Source of the DNA: Pseudomonas arsenicoxydans
GTDB lineage: Bacteria > Pseudomonadota > Gammaproteobacteria > Pseudomonadales > Pseudomonadaceae
NCBI RefSeq assembly: GCF_900103875.1
Contig: NZ_LT629705.1
Coordinates: forward strand, 4,225,001 to 4,289,000
Direction: 5' to 3'
Length of the DNA: 64,000 bases
The translations under genes were made by a program, and so were the position numbers. The notes below the pieces were generated by a model. The model saw only the letters and a list, made by a program, of their open reading frames with translations, was not told the origin of the DNA and made no database searches. Positions 18,603 to 27,691 of this stretch are shown in pieces. Every line of letters starts with the position of its first letter. The first letter of the stretch is position 1.

Positions 18603-19976
18603 ATGATGGGACAGTTATCGAGTGGGCAGGAGCGACTGTTTTACTCGTTCAACCTTGAAGATCACATCCCAGCCAATCACCTTCTGCGCAGCATTGATCA
18701 ATGTCTCGATCTGAGTGACCTGCGCCACTACCTTGCCGATTTTTATAGCCCGATTGGGCGTCCGTCGATTGATCCAGAACTGATGATTCGCATGCTGATC
18801 GTGGGCTATTGCTACGGCATTCGCTCAGAGCGGCGGTTGTGCGAAGAAGCCCATTTGAACCTTGCGTATCGCTGGTTCTGCCGGTTGAGCCTTGAAGATG
18901 AAATCCCCAACCACTCGACCTTTTCCAAAAATCGACACGGCCGTTTTCGGGAAAGCGATTTGTTTCGCTGGTTGTTCAACGAGGTGCTGCGTCGTTGCAT
19001 GGACGCCGGCCTGGTCAAAGGCGAAGGATTTGCTGTGGACGCCAGCATCATTAAAGCGGATGCGAGCCGGCAGCGCGGCGTACCGGGGGATGAACAGGTC
19101 AACTGGAGCGATCCGTCCCTGAGCACGCGCGCCGTGCGCGAGTACCTTGAGGCACTTGATGAAGAGGCTTTGGTCGAAACGCTGCCGAAGCGTTTATCAC
19201 TGACTGATCCTCAGGCTCGCTGGACTGCTGCTCCAGGCGGCCCAGCGTTCTACGCTTACTCCACAAATTATCTGATCGATACCGAGCACGGCATCATCAT
19301 GGATGTGGAACCCACACCGGCTCATCGCACGGCCGAGGTCGAGAGCACCAAGACGATGATCGATCGCGTTGAAGCGCAATTCGACATCAAGCCGGATCGC
19401 CTCATCGGCGATACCGCTTACGGCACCGCCCCGATGCTAGCCTGGATGGTGGAGGAAAAAGACATCGAACCGCACGTGCCGGTGTGGGACAAAACCGAGC
19501 GCAAGAACGACAGTTTTTCGAGCAACGATTTCCACTGGAATGAAGAGGCTGAAGAATACTGCTGCCCGGCCGGCAAGGCATTGCGCAGTGAATGGCGAGC
19601 CTTCAAGAATGAGCGTTCGCACGTTACCAAAGCCAGCACCATCATCTTCCGATCCAGGCAGACCGATTGCGTAACGTGTCCGATGAAAGCCCAGTGCTGC
19701 CCGAACACAACGTTCCGCAAGATCGCTCGCAGCGTCCATGAAGCCGCTCGTGATGTGGCGCGGCGCATTGCAGCAACGCCGGCGTATCAGCGCTCTCGCC
19801 ACGAACGTAAAAAGGTCGAAATGTTGTTTGCCCACCTCAAGCGAATCCTGAAACTGGATCGCCTGCGGCTACGTGGCATAAGTGGTGCGACCGATGAGTT
19901 CACGCTGGCCGCTGCGGTGCAGAACCTGCGACGGCTGGCCAAATTTACCTCTCAAGGGCCACCGGTCCCGGGATAG
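18603..19976 (+). CDS. IS1182-family transposase (copy 1)
   Basis: A 457-residue DDE transposase with N-terminal PDDEXK-like domain DUF772 (GRPSIDPELMIRMLIVGYCYGIRSERRLCEE). The catalytic core includes AVDASIIKADASR, DRLIGDTAYGTA and a C-terminal segment around VEMLFAHLKRILKLDRLRLRG. A Cys-rich patch (CVTCPMKAQCCPN) is typical of the family. The reading frame is intact, so the element may still move. Confidence 0.93.
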   Translation: MMGQLSSGQERLFYSFNLEDHIPANHLLRSIDQCLDLSDLRHYLADFYSPIGRPSIDPELMIRMLIVGYCYGIRSERRLCEEAHLNLAYRWFCRLSLEDEIPNHSTFSKNRHGRFRESDLFRWLFNEVLRRCMDAGLVKGEGFAVDASIIKADASRQRGVPGDEQVNWSDPSLSTRAVREYLEALDEEALVETLPKRLSLTDPQARWTAAPGGPAFYAYSTNYLIDTEHGIIMDVEPTPAHRTAEVESTKTMIDRVEAQFDIKPDRLIGDTAYGTAPMLAWMVEEKDIEPHVPVWDKTERKNDSFSSNDFHWNEEAEEYCCPAGKALRSEWRAFKNERSHVTKASTIIFRSRQTDCVTCPMKAQCCPNTTFRKIARSVHEAARDVARRIAATPAYQRSRHERKKVEMLFAHLKRILKLDRLRLRGISGATDEFTLAAAVQNLRRLAKFTSQGPPVPG

Positions 19977-20173
19977 GTGCGCCTGCACTAAGCCAAAAAC
20001 CTCAAACTAACCCAATAACAACGCAGCAAAGGTCAACGAAGGGCCGAGAAACCACTCAATGTGGTGAGTAGGTTCTCCAATGGTAGTCCGTGCCTGAGTT
20101 CAGGTAATCTGAAAATCCGACTTTTTCAACAGAATCGGTCGATTTCTGCCTGTCGTGACCGGCTGAAAACGAC

Positions 20174-21852
20174 CCAGGCTGTGTGAAAACACACTTGATA
20201 CGTTCAACGCTGAGATTTTCTTGGATTGCCTGCGAAGTCGGTAGTAGGAAGTAAAGATTGGTCCGTGCGACCAACATCGGCGCTCATATGGCTGTTGGGG
20301 CCGCGTCAGCGGTCCCAACAGCCACTTACCGACGATCCAGCGGGATGATCACGCCCTGATCGCTTCAAGCAATCCCAAGATGCCGAAGATGCTCATCATT
20401 CGTTTGAGGTTGTAGGCGAGCACATGAAGGCTCATCTCAGTGCTCACCCTCGGCAGGGTTTTGGTCAGGAAGTGGGTACTTCCCATCCAGTACTTGAGCG
20501 TTCCAAAAGGATGTTCAACGGTCTGTCGACGAACCCTCATCATCGCTGGATCATGTTCTAGCCGAACCTGCATCGCATCGACTACAGCCTCATGTTCCCA
20601 GCGCTTCACCCGACGCTCCTTACCCGTCGTACATTGCTTTTGCATTGCGCAGGACTGGCAGCCTGAGAAGTAATAACAATGCAATAACATGCCGTCTTCC
20701 GTCGACGAATGTCTCCTGGTTAGTAACTGCCCCGCAGGGCATCGATACTCGTCCGACGCCGCAAGATAGATGAAATCCTGCTTGCCGAATCTGCCTTCCG
20801 CTTTGCTGCCAGATGTGAGGGGTTTCGGTACGAAGGTAGTGATGCCGGCTTGCTCGCAAGCAAGGATTTCCAGACCTTTGTAATAGCCTCGATCAGCCAC
20901 CACCGTTAGCGATTCAGCTCCAATTTCTTCACGCGCCTGGCTCGCCATATTGCTCAGTTGCCCACGATCATTACCAACGTTGGTCACCTCATGGGCAACG
21001 ATCAGATGGTGTTTGTCGTCGACCGCTGTTTGTACGTTGTAGCCGACCGTTCCGGTGCCTCGGCCGCTCGTGGCCATTGAACGTGCATCAGGATCTGTGA
21101 GGGAAATCTGCTGGTCTGGACTTTCGTGGAGCTGCGCCTCGATTTCCTTGAGTTTCTGCATCTGCTTTTTCAGTGTTTCTATCTTTTCTTTCAACCGCTC
21201 TGCTTTGGCCTCGGCCACTTCGGGCGTTGCCCGATCCGCCGAATCCATCGCCGCCAGATAGCGATCAATGCTCTGTTCAATCTGCTGCATGCGTGCCTTC
21301 ACCTTGCCCTGAGTGAAGTTGCGGTCGCGATTATTGACGGCTTTGAACTTGCTGCCGTCGATGGCGATGATCGATTGAGAGAAGAGATTGAGGTTACGGC
21401 AAAGCACTACGAACTGGCGGCATACGCTGCGAATGGCTTTACCGTTGTCTTTGCGAAAGTCGGCAATGGTTTTGAAGTCCGGAGCCAAACGCCCCGTTAG
21501 CCACATCAACTCGACGTTGCGCTCGGCCTCACGCTCAAGCCGGCGGCTGGACTGAATCCGATTGAGGTAGCCGTAGATATAGATCTTCAGCAACACCGCT
21601 GGGTGGTAGGCCGGACGACCCGTTGCAGCAGGATCAACACCTTCAAACCCAAGTGCCCCCAAGTCGAGTTCATCGACGAAAACGTCGACCACGCGCACTG
21701 GATTTTCTTCGGCTACGTAATCGTCCAGACACTCCGGCAGCAAGGTGACTTGCGTCCGAGCCTCACCTTCAATGAATCGCTTCATGATCGTCCCCGCCAC
21801 GATCTAAACGATCAGAAGATTAGACAATCGCAGGCGTTTTCACACAGCCTGG
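20174..21852 (-). mobile_element. IS1182-family insertion sequence, copy 2
   Basis: 17-bp perfect terminal inverted repeats (CCAGGCTGTGTGAAAAC) lie at 20174-20190 and 21836-21852, enclosing one transposase on the minus strand. It begins only about 24 bases from the right end of the first IS. The two elements differ in both transposase and terminal repeats, so this is not a duplication. No clear target duplication was seen. Confidence 0.88.
20349..21785 (-). CDS. IS1182-family transposase (copy 2)
   Basis: A 478-residue transposase with a DUF772-type N-terminus (GRPAYHPAVLLKIYIYGYLNRIQSSRRLERE), a central coiled coil (about residues 170-220, rich in Lys and Glu), and DDE core segments (AIDGSKFKAVNNRDRN, TVVADRGYYKG, VEHPFGTLKYWMG). 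A cysteine patch (CQSCAMQKQC) is present. The start is either the ATG at 21785 or a GTG five codons upstream. The frame is intact. Confidence 0.93.
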   Translation of the reverse strand: MKRFIEGEARTQVTLLPECLDDYVAEENPVRVVDVFVDELDLGALGFEGVDPAATGRPAYHPAVLLKIYIYGYLNRIQSSRRLEREAERNVELMWLTGRLAPDFKTIADFRKDNGKAIRSVCRQFVVLCRNLNLFSQSIIAIDGSKFKAVNNRDRNFTQGKVKARMQQIEQSIDRYLAAMDSADRATPEVAEAKAERLKEKIETLKKQMQKLKEIEAQLHESPDQQISLTDPDARSMATSGRGTGTVGYNVQTAVDDKHHLIVAHEVTNVGNDRGQLSNMASQAREEIGAESLTVVADRGYYKGLEILACEQAGITTFVPKPLTSGSKAEGRFGKQDFIYLAASDEYRCPAGQLLTRRHSSTEDGMLLHCYYFSGCQSCAMQKQCTTGKERRVKRWEHEAVVDAMQVRLEHDPAMMRVRRQTVEHPFGTLKYWMGSTHFLTKTLPRVSTEMSLHVLAYNLKRMMSIFGILGLLEAIRA

Positions 21853-21867
21853 ACCCATTGCTGCTGT

Positions 21868-22335
21868 TCATGCGGTCGTGTCCCAATAGAAATGGATGTA
21901 CTCATCTTCATACTCAGCGAACAGCGAAACGATGAACTCCGTCTTCATTGAGTACATCAATAGCGCTCCAACGAAACCGGTCGACTCATGCAGCGGTTGT
22001 TTGAGCGGAGCGATCAAATCGATCGTCTGATCCGCAACCATCTGATTGAAAACAGCTTCCGAGATCTCCTCAAACTTAGCGTCGGAAACGTATCCCGCGA
22101 AATAACTTTCTCCTCCAGATCGCCAATCGATCCATTCCGCGAAAAGCCAGAAATTTAATCCGTTCTCGCCTTGCCGCGTTCGGACTCTGGTTACCCTGAT
22201 GCGCTCCTCAGAAGAGCGGGTTCGAAAGGCGCTTTGTGGATAAACGGTGTAGTAGATACCGGGGCAATGATTGTGCGCTGTCCAAAAAGTCAGTTGCTCA
22301 CTGGAGAGTTGATCAAAGTCGCTTCTATCGAACAT
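21868..22335 (-). CDS. Hypothetical protein, possibly immunity-like
   Basis: A 155-residue acidic, aromatic-rich soluble protein (MFDRSDFDQLSSEQLTFWTA...) ending EYEDEYIHFYWDTTA. The start at 22335 has only a short AGG upstream. No family is recognised. Small acidic orphan proteins on mobile islands are often immunity proteins against toxins, but no toxin gene lies next to it; the IS element 16 bases downstream may have removed its partner. That is speculation. Confidence 0.6.
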   Translation of the reverse strand: MFDRSDFDQLSSEQLTFWTAHNHCPGIYYTVYPQSAFRTRSSEERIRVTRVRTRQGENGLNFWLFAEWIDWRSGGESYFAGYVSDAKFEEISEAVFNQMVADQTIDLIAPLKQPLHESTGFVGALLMYSMKTEFIVSLFAEYEDEYIHFYWDTTA

Positions 22336-22516
22336 GGAGGAACCTAATGTTGGCGTCGTGCCAAAGGTAAGAGCGCCCGATATTAGCAAAATGCAGGAAG
22401 ATCTTTTTCGGGGACTGTCCGCTCCTAGCCGTTTTCTGCCTTTGGCCAACGGCAGCTTTGGGTCGATTTGTCCTCGCAGGGATAAACTTCTGGTAGCAAC
22501 CAATCGCGCCCCTTAG

Positions 22517-23497
22517 TTATTTTGTGGGTCGCACAATTTCACCAACACGGCGATAAACCTTTTTTGTCATCTCCTGCGTTGAGTGGCCAAGCAGGCGGCT
22601 AGCATGACTAATGTCGTCAATTTCGCTGGCAGCTTTTGGTCGAATGTCGCGGAATTGGAACTGGCGGATCGCGGCGGCAAGCGTTGCATCACCTTCAGCC
22701 GCGGCCTTCGCGGCTGCTTTTTCTTGGGCTTCTTCCCAACGATTTCTCAGCATTGCGTAACTCATTCGCAGGCCCGCCTGGTTGGTGATCAGGCTTGAGC
22801 TTCTGATGCCTGCCATGACTTTGCGCTCGAGTAGGGCATCGAGGAAGGTGCTAAGCCCTGATGCGTCTGTACCGTCGTGTAGACGGATGCGCAAGCGTTT
22901 CTCGGTCTTGCCCTGGCCCACCATCAGGAACCCGTTATTCAAGTCGGCAGTTGATGCTTTGAGCACATCGGCGGGGCGCTGGCCGGTCAGGTAGGCTAGG
23001 TCCATTGCGTCTTTCAGCTCGGGCGGTGCCTCTGTGTAAACCGCATCCCACACGATTTTGCCTGCGTAGAAGTCGCGGGGTGTTTCTTTGTTCCTACGTA
23101 AGCGGGCGCAAGGGATTGCCTTTTCAGTGAGCCCCCATTCGCGGGCAAAGGTGAATATGGTCGAGAGGAGGGCGATTTCGCGGTTGGCGCGCACCTTTGC
23201 TGTTCTGGCGTCGCAATACTGGGCGATCACTTGCGGGGTGACCGCGTCTACAGGGGCTGACTAGAACGCATTGCGTAGTTGTTTGAGGCCTTTCAAGTAG
23301 TCCTTTTGAGTGCCGGGATTCAGCCCAGGGATCACTTTTCTTTCGTAGTCGTCGAAAAACCTGCCCATCAGGTGAGTAGGCTTGAGTGTGGCTTTGCGAT
23401 CCAGACGTGCCCATTCGACTTTGGCTTCATCGAGGTCGCCACCGAGCGGAATTTCGACCCGGTTCAACGGCAGTGTCGAGGCGGTGCTCGATGCCAA
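22517..23497 (-). pseudogene. Phage integrase (tyrosine recombinase), broken
   Basis: Two parts in the same minus-strand frame are separated by an amber stop at 23261-23263. The first part holds the core-binding region (GRFFDDYERKVIPGLNPGTQ); the second holds the catalytic domain with Arg in LAYLTGQRPADVL, the RDIR box (FRDIRPKAASEI), LLGHSTQEM and the nucleophile Tyr in KKVYRR. The N-terminus is missing: the frame runs into a phage tail gene fragment near 23469, marking a deletion junction. This was probably the island's integrase for tRNA-Cys. It is unlikely to be active. Confidence 0.9.
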
Positions 23498-23600
23498 TCA
23501 GGGGCTGGCCGGGGAAGAGCAGCCTTTCCGCGCCGGCTTGATCATCCTGTTGCCGGATCTGCCGACCCCGGTCACGGAAGCGGTCACCCTCTGGGACTGA
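23469..23600 (+). pseudogene. Phage tail protein X, C-terminal fragment
   Basis: About 43 residues ending GLIILLPDLPTPVTEAVTLWD match the C-terminus of P2-type tail protein X (gpX, LysM-like). The 5' part is gone and replaced by the integrase remnant in the opposite orientation. The following gene is gpD, as in P2-like phages and R-type tailocins. Confidence 0.75.
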
Positions 23601-23696
23601 CCCCGTCTGGAGTCGCCGCCGGCGCGCGATCGCGTTATGCGTAACGCCATTTCCCCCAAACCCGCCTTGTGCGGGTTTTCTTTTGGACGCACTCCC

Positions 23697-24742
23697 ATGA
23701 CTCCCATGTTTCGCGTCGTCGCCGATGGTACCGACATCACCGGCCTGATCAATGATCGGCTGATCCGGCTCAGCACCACCGACAAGCCCGGGATGGACTC
23801 CGACGAGTTCGAGTTACGCATTGATGACTGTGACGGTCTGGTGACGTTGCCCCCGCGCGGTGCGGGGATCGAGATCTACTTAGGCTATGTCGAGACGGGT
23901 GTGGCTCGTCTGGGTCGCTACGTGGTCGACGAAACACGGTATCGGGTCCGCCGGACACGATCGAGATCAAGGGCAAGGCCAGCGACATGCGCGGCAGCGG
24001 CAAGACCATTCGCAGCGGGAGCTGGAAGAACGTGCGCTTGTCAAAGATCGTCGCCGACATCGCCTCGCGTAACGGCTGGCAGCCGGGTTGCCCGGTGACG
24101 ACGAAAGTGGCCCGAGCGGACCAGCTCAGCGAGTCCGATTTTAATTTCATCACGCGCTTGGCCAAGCAATATGACTGCACGGCCAAGGTCGCGGACGGCA
24201 AGCTGTTGGTTATGCCGCGCCAAGGAGGGCAGAGCGCAAGCGGCAAGGCCTTTGGCGCGATCACCATCACCCGTCAGGACGTCAGCCGCTGGCAGTTCCG
24301 CCTGGGCGATCGCAACACACACGGGAAAGTGGCCACCAAACACTAACACAAGAAGGGCGGCAAGCTCGCGGTGGTGTCCCTGGACAACGACGACGCGCCG
24401 GCCGGCCTTCCCTCGGTGCATACCGATCGGCACATTCACCCGAACAAGTCTGCCGCCGAATCGGCGGCCAAGGCGCGCTTGGCGGCCTTCAACCGCTCCG
24501 GTGCCGACGTGCGTTTTGAAATGCCCTGCCGCACGGATCTGTTTGCCGAGCGGCCGATCAATGCCCAGGCCTTCAAGGTCGGGCTCGATGGCGAGTATCT
24601 GGCGGATTCGGTCGAGCAGGTTTACACCCAAGCCGGCTGGTCGACCAGGGTCGAGTGCAACGGCGGCAACAAGGGTAAAGCCAAAGTCAAGGGCAAGAAA
24701 AAGAAGGAGGTGAGGCCGGTCAAGGTCGTCAATCTCGACTAA
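23697..24742 (+). pseudogene. Phage late-control/tail protein gpD, broken
   Basis: Begins MTPMFRVVADGTDITG with a normal gpD opening, then shifts frame near 23940. It continues in another frame (SGKTIRSGSWKNVRLSKIVADIA) to an ochre stop at 24344-24346. The same frame resumes to the end (KKKKEVRPVKVVNLD). One frameshift plus one in-frame stop make it non-functional. gpD forms part of the tail hub in P2-like phages and tailocins. Confidence 0.85.
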
Positions 24743-24798
24743 TGCTTTTGCGTCCCCATTAACCCGCCGCGTGCGGTTTATTTATGTCTGAAGTTTGT

Positions 24799-25362
24799 AT
24801 GTCCATTACTGAGCAACAGCTACAACGCATCATGCCCAACGCCCGCCGCCAAGCGGGCGTTTTTGTTTCTGCCCTCAATGCCGCTATGGTCCGCCGGCAA
24901 ATCAATACATTAAAACGTCAGGCTGCGTTCCTGGCCCAGGTCGGTCACGAGTCCGGACAACTGCAATACGTCCGCGAACTGGGCGGCGATCGGTACCTGA
25001 GCAAGTACGACACCGGCACCCTGGCCGTGAATCTGGGCAACACGCCGGAAGCGGTCGGTGATGGCCAGCGTTACCGTGGTCGGGGCCTGATTCAGATCAC
25101 CGGTCGCTGTAACTACCTGTGTTGCAGCCTGGCGTTGTTCAGTGATGAACGTTTATTGCGCACCCCGGAACTGCTCGAGTTGCCGCAATGGGCCGCCGAG
25201 TCGGCCGCATGGTTCTGGTGGGGGCGTGAGCTAAATGCCCTGGCCGATCGGGATGAGTTCGAAGCCATTACCCGCAAGATCAACGGCGGTCTCAATGGCC
25301 TGCCAGATCGGTTGCAACTGTGGGAACGAGCGAGGGTCGTGCTATGCGTTTCATCGACCTGA
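24799..25362 (+). CDS. Phage endolysin, glycoside hydrolase family 19
   Basis: A 187-residue chitinase-like lysozyme: LAQVGHESGQLQYVREL holds the catalytic Glu, followed by GDGQRYRGRGLIQITGRCNY and TRKINGGLNGLPDRLQLWERA. MSITEQQLQ at 24799 matches the usual start. Relative to typical phage members the segment after GRCNY is unusual (LCCSLALFSDERLL replaces the usual GxALGLDL-type sequence), perhaps from local decay. The frame is open. It would cleave peptidoglycan at lysis, though the surrounding lysis genes are damaged. Confidence 0.82.
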   Translation: MSITEQQLQRIMPNARRQAGVFVSALNAAMVRRQINTLKRQAAFLAQVGHESGQLQYVRELGGDRYLSKYDTGTLAVNLGNTPEAVGDGQRYRGRGLIQITGRCNYLCCSLALFSDERLLRTPELLELPQWAAESAAWFWWGRELNALADRDEFEAITRKINGGLNGLPDRLQLWERARVVLCVSST

Positions 25363-25812
25363 TCCCAGTCCCCTATCGGCTGTACGTCGTGGGAGCGGGA
25401 CTGGTGTTAGTGGCCGGTGGCTCTGCCGCGTTGGCCTGGCAGATTCAGGACTGGCGCTACGGTCAGTAACTTGAGCAGCAAGCCCGCCTGCAGACCGACA
25501 CCCTCAATCAGATAGTCCTGGCCTCGGCCAAAGGAACTGAGTGATGCTCAAACCAATCAGGCTCGCCTGCGCGATCGCCTTGCCACTGCTGATTTGCGGC
25601 TGTCAGTCTTACTCGACACCACCGATGCCGCCAGCGGCTGCGCAGTGCCAGCCACCACCGCCACCGGCAGCATGGTTCATGGCCCCGCAAGAGCCCAACT
25701 TGACGCAGCGCATGCTCAACGAATTATCGGCATCACCGATGCCGGCGACCAAGGACTTATCGCATTGACGGCCTGTCAGGCCTACGCCAAAGAAGTCTCG
25801 ACACCGAAATGA
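25344..25812 (+). pseudogene. Phage inner spanin (Rz/LysB-like), broken
   Basis: Starts MRFIDLIPVPYRLYV with one membrane segment, overlapping the endolysin end, and is cut by a TAA at 25467-25469. The same frame runs on to 25544. The typical C-terminus (AQLDAAHAQRIIGITDAGDQGLIALTACQAYAKE) survives in another frame to 25812. The central coiled-coil part is missing. The stop and frameshift show decay. Confidence 0.75.
25544..25768 (+). CDS. Phage outer spanin lipoprotein (Rz1-like), nested in Rz
   Basis: A 74-residue lipoprotein precursor with lipobox LLICGC, then a proline-rich stretch (PPMPPAAAQCQPPPPPAAW). It lies in a different frame inside the Rz gene, the classic nested Rz/Rz1 layout. 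Its own frame is intact although its Rz partner is broken. Confidence 0.75.
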   Translation: MLKPIRLACAIALPLLICGCQSYSTPPMPPAAAQCQPPPPPAAWFMAPQEPNLTQRMLNELSASPMPATKDLSH

Positions 25813-25963
25813 AAAAAAACGACCGGGATGGCTTGCTCCAAGACAAGTTTGGCGTAACACCGGCCAGTGCTTTTTTCAAACAGCGTTAACACTTCTTCCC
25901 ACACCGTTTCGTCTCTCTGACTGATGTTTTGAGTGATTGCAAACGAGACCCTTGGAAGGGGGG

Positions 25964-27655
25964 TCAGGGCGAAATGACGGGTTTGTTATTGCTCAACAGA
26001 GCTTCTGACTTGTATACCTTTAGACGGCCTAGGTCGCAGGCGACCGTAAAGCGCAGGTTGTCGAAGGTGCCTTCGCTGGAGAGGAGCATACGGCTCTGGC
26101 GATCCAGCTTGTAGCCCTCGGCGGTTTTCTCGTCGGTTTTCTTCACCCGTTTTTCGAACTCCTCGATAGGGAGGAAGCCGACAGCATCTCGGGTATCCAA
26201 GACCAGGAAGTCTATCGGTTTGTCGCAATACTTACCTGCTGGGGACAGGTTGTTCCATGCAACGGAGACACACGTTTCAGGGTAACTGAGTGCGTTGATT
26301 GCCGATGGTGCCGTGAAATCAATGAAGATATGTCCGGGCTTGCGACCATTACTGTGTTCCTCGATGCAACTTACCGTGGAGGATGCGAGGCTCATCTCAT
26401 TGCGCGAGAGGGCTTCTTTGATGAAGTAGCTAAAGTGGTTGTTAAGGGAAGGGCCTCTATCGAACGCCTGCTGGACACTGCTGCCGTTTTCAAATTCTTC
26501 CTCAGCACGACCGGCAACATCAGCCATCATCAGGATGATTAGCGTGCCAAATAAGTAAACAGCCTTTGGTGAGCTCGCATATCCGGTGATGCCGAGCAGG
26601 ATCAGGAACGAGACGCTGGTGAAGTAAGTGCCGATGCCGGTAACGCTTTTCACCGAGAGTATTAGGTATGTGGTTGCCAGCGTGACAGCGACCAGTATAG
26701 CGACAAAGTCGGCACGGCAGTTCCTGTTGCGGATGATCACGACCAGCCAACCTGCGGCGAGCACGGCCATTACAACCGCATTAGTCAGCCTGCTGAAAGC
26801 CCCCAGGTAAAAGCGCTCGATGGGATTATCCGGGCCGGACGGGACGCGGGTCACTTCGAGGAAGTGCAGCAGAATGGAAAGGTAATCGGTCCAGATCTGC
26901 GGCTTGAAAGGAATAAGCAAGAACAGTGGATTGGTCAAAATGCCCAAGACCAGCAGGAACACGATTGCCGGGATGATCAGTACCGGGACAATCTGCCTTC
27001 CCTTTATTCGTCGCAGCACCAGGAAGAGGGCCAGTGGGGCGATCAGCAGTCCGCTCAGCTTGATCGCACCGGCGACTGCAAGGCTCAGGGCTACGCGAAC
27101 TGCCCCGCCGACTGTTGCCCGCTCGTAATTCAGGGCTAGATAAACGGTAAGCAGCGAGAAGAACGTTACCGCATTGACCGTGCCAAAGCGCAGCGAAAAA
27201 TAGCCGAGAGAAGGGAAGAGGATAAACATCAGTACCGCGCTAGCGCAGCCCCACTCGGCAACCTTCAGATGCTTTAGCGTCTTGCGCATGACGATCATGC
27301 TCAGGACCGCGAACAGCAAGGAAATCTGGCGAGGAGCGACGATCAAGGGCCAGTCTACGGAGAAGGCGTGGCTGATCATGAACAGGGGGTAGGTGATCAA
27401 GGCCAGTGGCGCCCAGAATATCCAGCCGTACGCGTAGTTGTTGATCGAGAACAGTTGCTCCAGGTTGCCGGACTGCAGACCCAAGTGAACCTGGCGCAGG
27501 GTCGATTGGAACGCAACGTCATCGATTGCCCGGAAGCCGAGTATGGAGAAGCTGCTCGAGAAGGTGAAGTTTTCGAGAAAGAGGACGGCGATAATGGCGC
27601 CGGCGATGGCATAGCAGGCGATCGTGTAAGCACGAAATGAGCGTTCGGTCGTCAT
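25964..27655 (-). CDS. Polytopic GT-C-like membrane protein, last gene of the glycan operon
   Basis: A 563-residue protein with about 11 membrane segments in the first 400 residues and a soluble C-terminal domain. An acidic loop after the first membrane segment (GFRAIDDVAFQ) resembles the catalytic loop of GT-C glycosyltransferases that use polyprenyl-linked sugars. The C-terminal part (PETCVSVAWNNLSPAGKYCDK) probably faces the periplasm. It begins 36 bases after the aldolase gene ends. It may add the finished residue to a surface glycan, as GtrC does in phage cassettes. No precise family is assigned. Confidence 0.75.
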   Translation of the reverse strand: MTTERSFRAYTIACYAIAGAIIAVLFLENFTFSSSFSILGFRAIDDVAFQSTLRQVHLGLQSGNLEQLFSINNYAYGWIFWAPLALITYPLFMISHAFSVDWPLIVAPRQISLLFAVLSMIVMRKTLKHLKVAEWGCASAVLMFILFPSLGYFSLRFGTVNAVTFFSLLTVYLALNYERATVGGAVRVALSLAVAGAIKLSGLLIAPLALFLVLRRIKGRQIVPVLIIPAIVFLLVLGILTNPLFLLIPFKPQIWTDYLSILLHFLEVTRVPSGPDNPIERFYLGAFSRLTNAVVMAVLAAGWLVVIIRNRNCRADFVAILVAVTLATTYLILSVKSVTGIGTYFTSVSFLILLGITGYASSPKAVYLFGTLIILMMADVAGRAEEEFENGSSVQQAFDRGPSLNNHFSYFIKEALSRNEMSLASSTVSCIEEHSNGRKPGHIFIDFTAPSAINALSYPETCVSVAWNNLSPAGKYCDKPIDFLVLDTRDAVGFLPIEEFEKRVKKTDEKTAEGYKLDRQSRMLLSSEGTFDNLRFTVACDLGRLKVYKSEALLSNNKPVISP

Positions 27656-27691
27656 GAGGGGATCGTCAGTGAGCCTTGATAGTGTGGGGAG

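Larger units (their letters stand above)
18090..20150 (+). mobile_element. IS1182-family insertion sequence, copy 1
   Basis: A 22-bp perfect inverted repeat (CCGATTCTGTTGAAAAAGTC and two further bases) lies at 18102-18123 and 20117-20138. Weaker similarity continues about 12 bases outward (GGC...AATCG), so the ends are placed near 18090 and 20150. It encloses a 457-residue transposase and, ahead of it, about 480 bases with a 78-residue ORF. Exact ends and target duplication were not resolved. Confidence 0.8.

Noticed and set aside
23377..23470. Extension of the tail X fragment upstream to an ATG near 23382
   Set aside because: The upstream part is the reverse strand of the integrase remnant, so the frame is a junction artefact.
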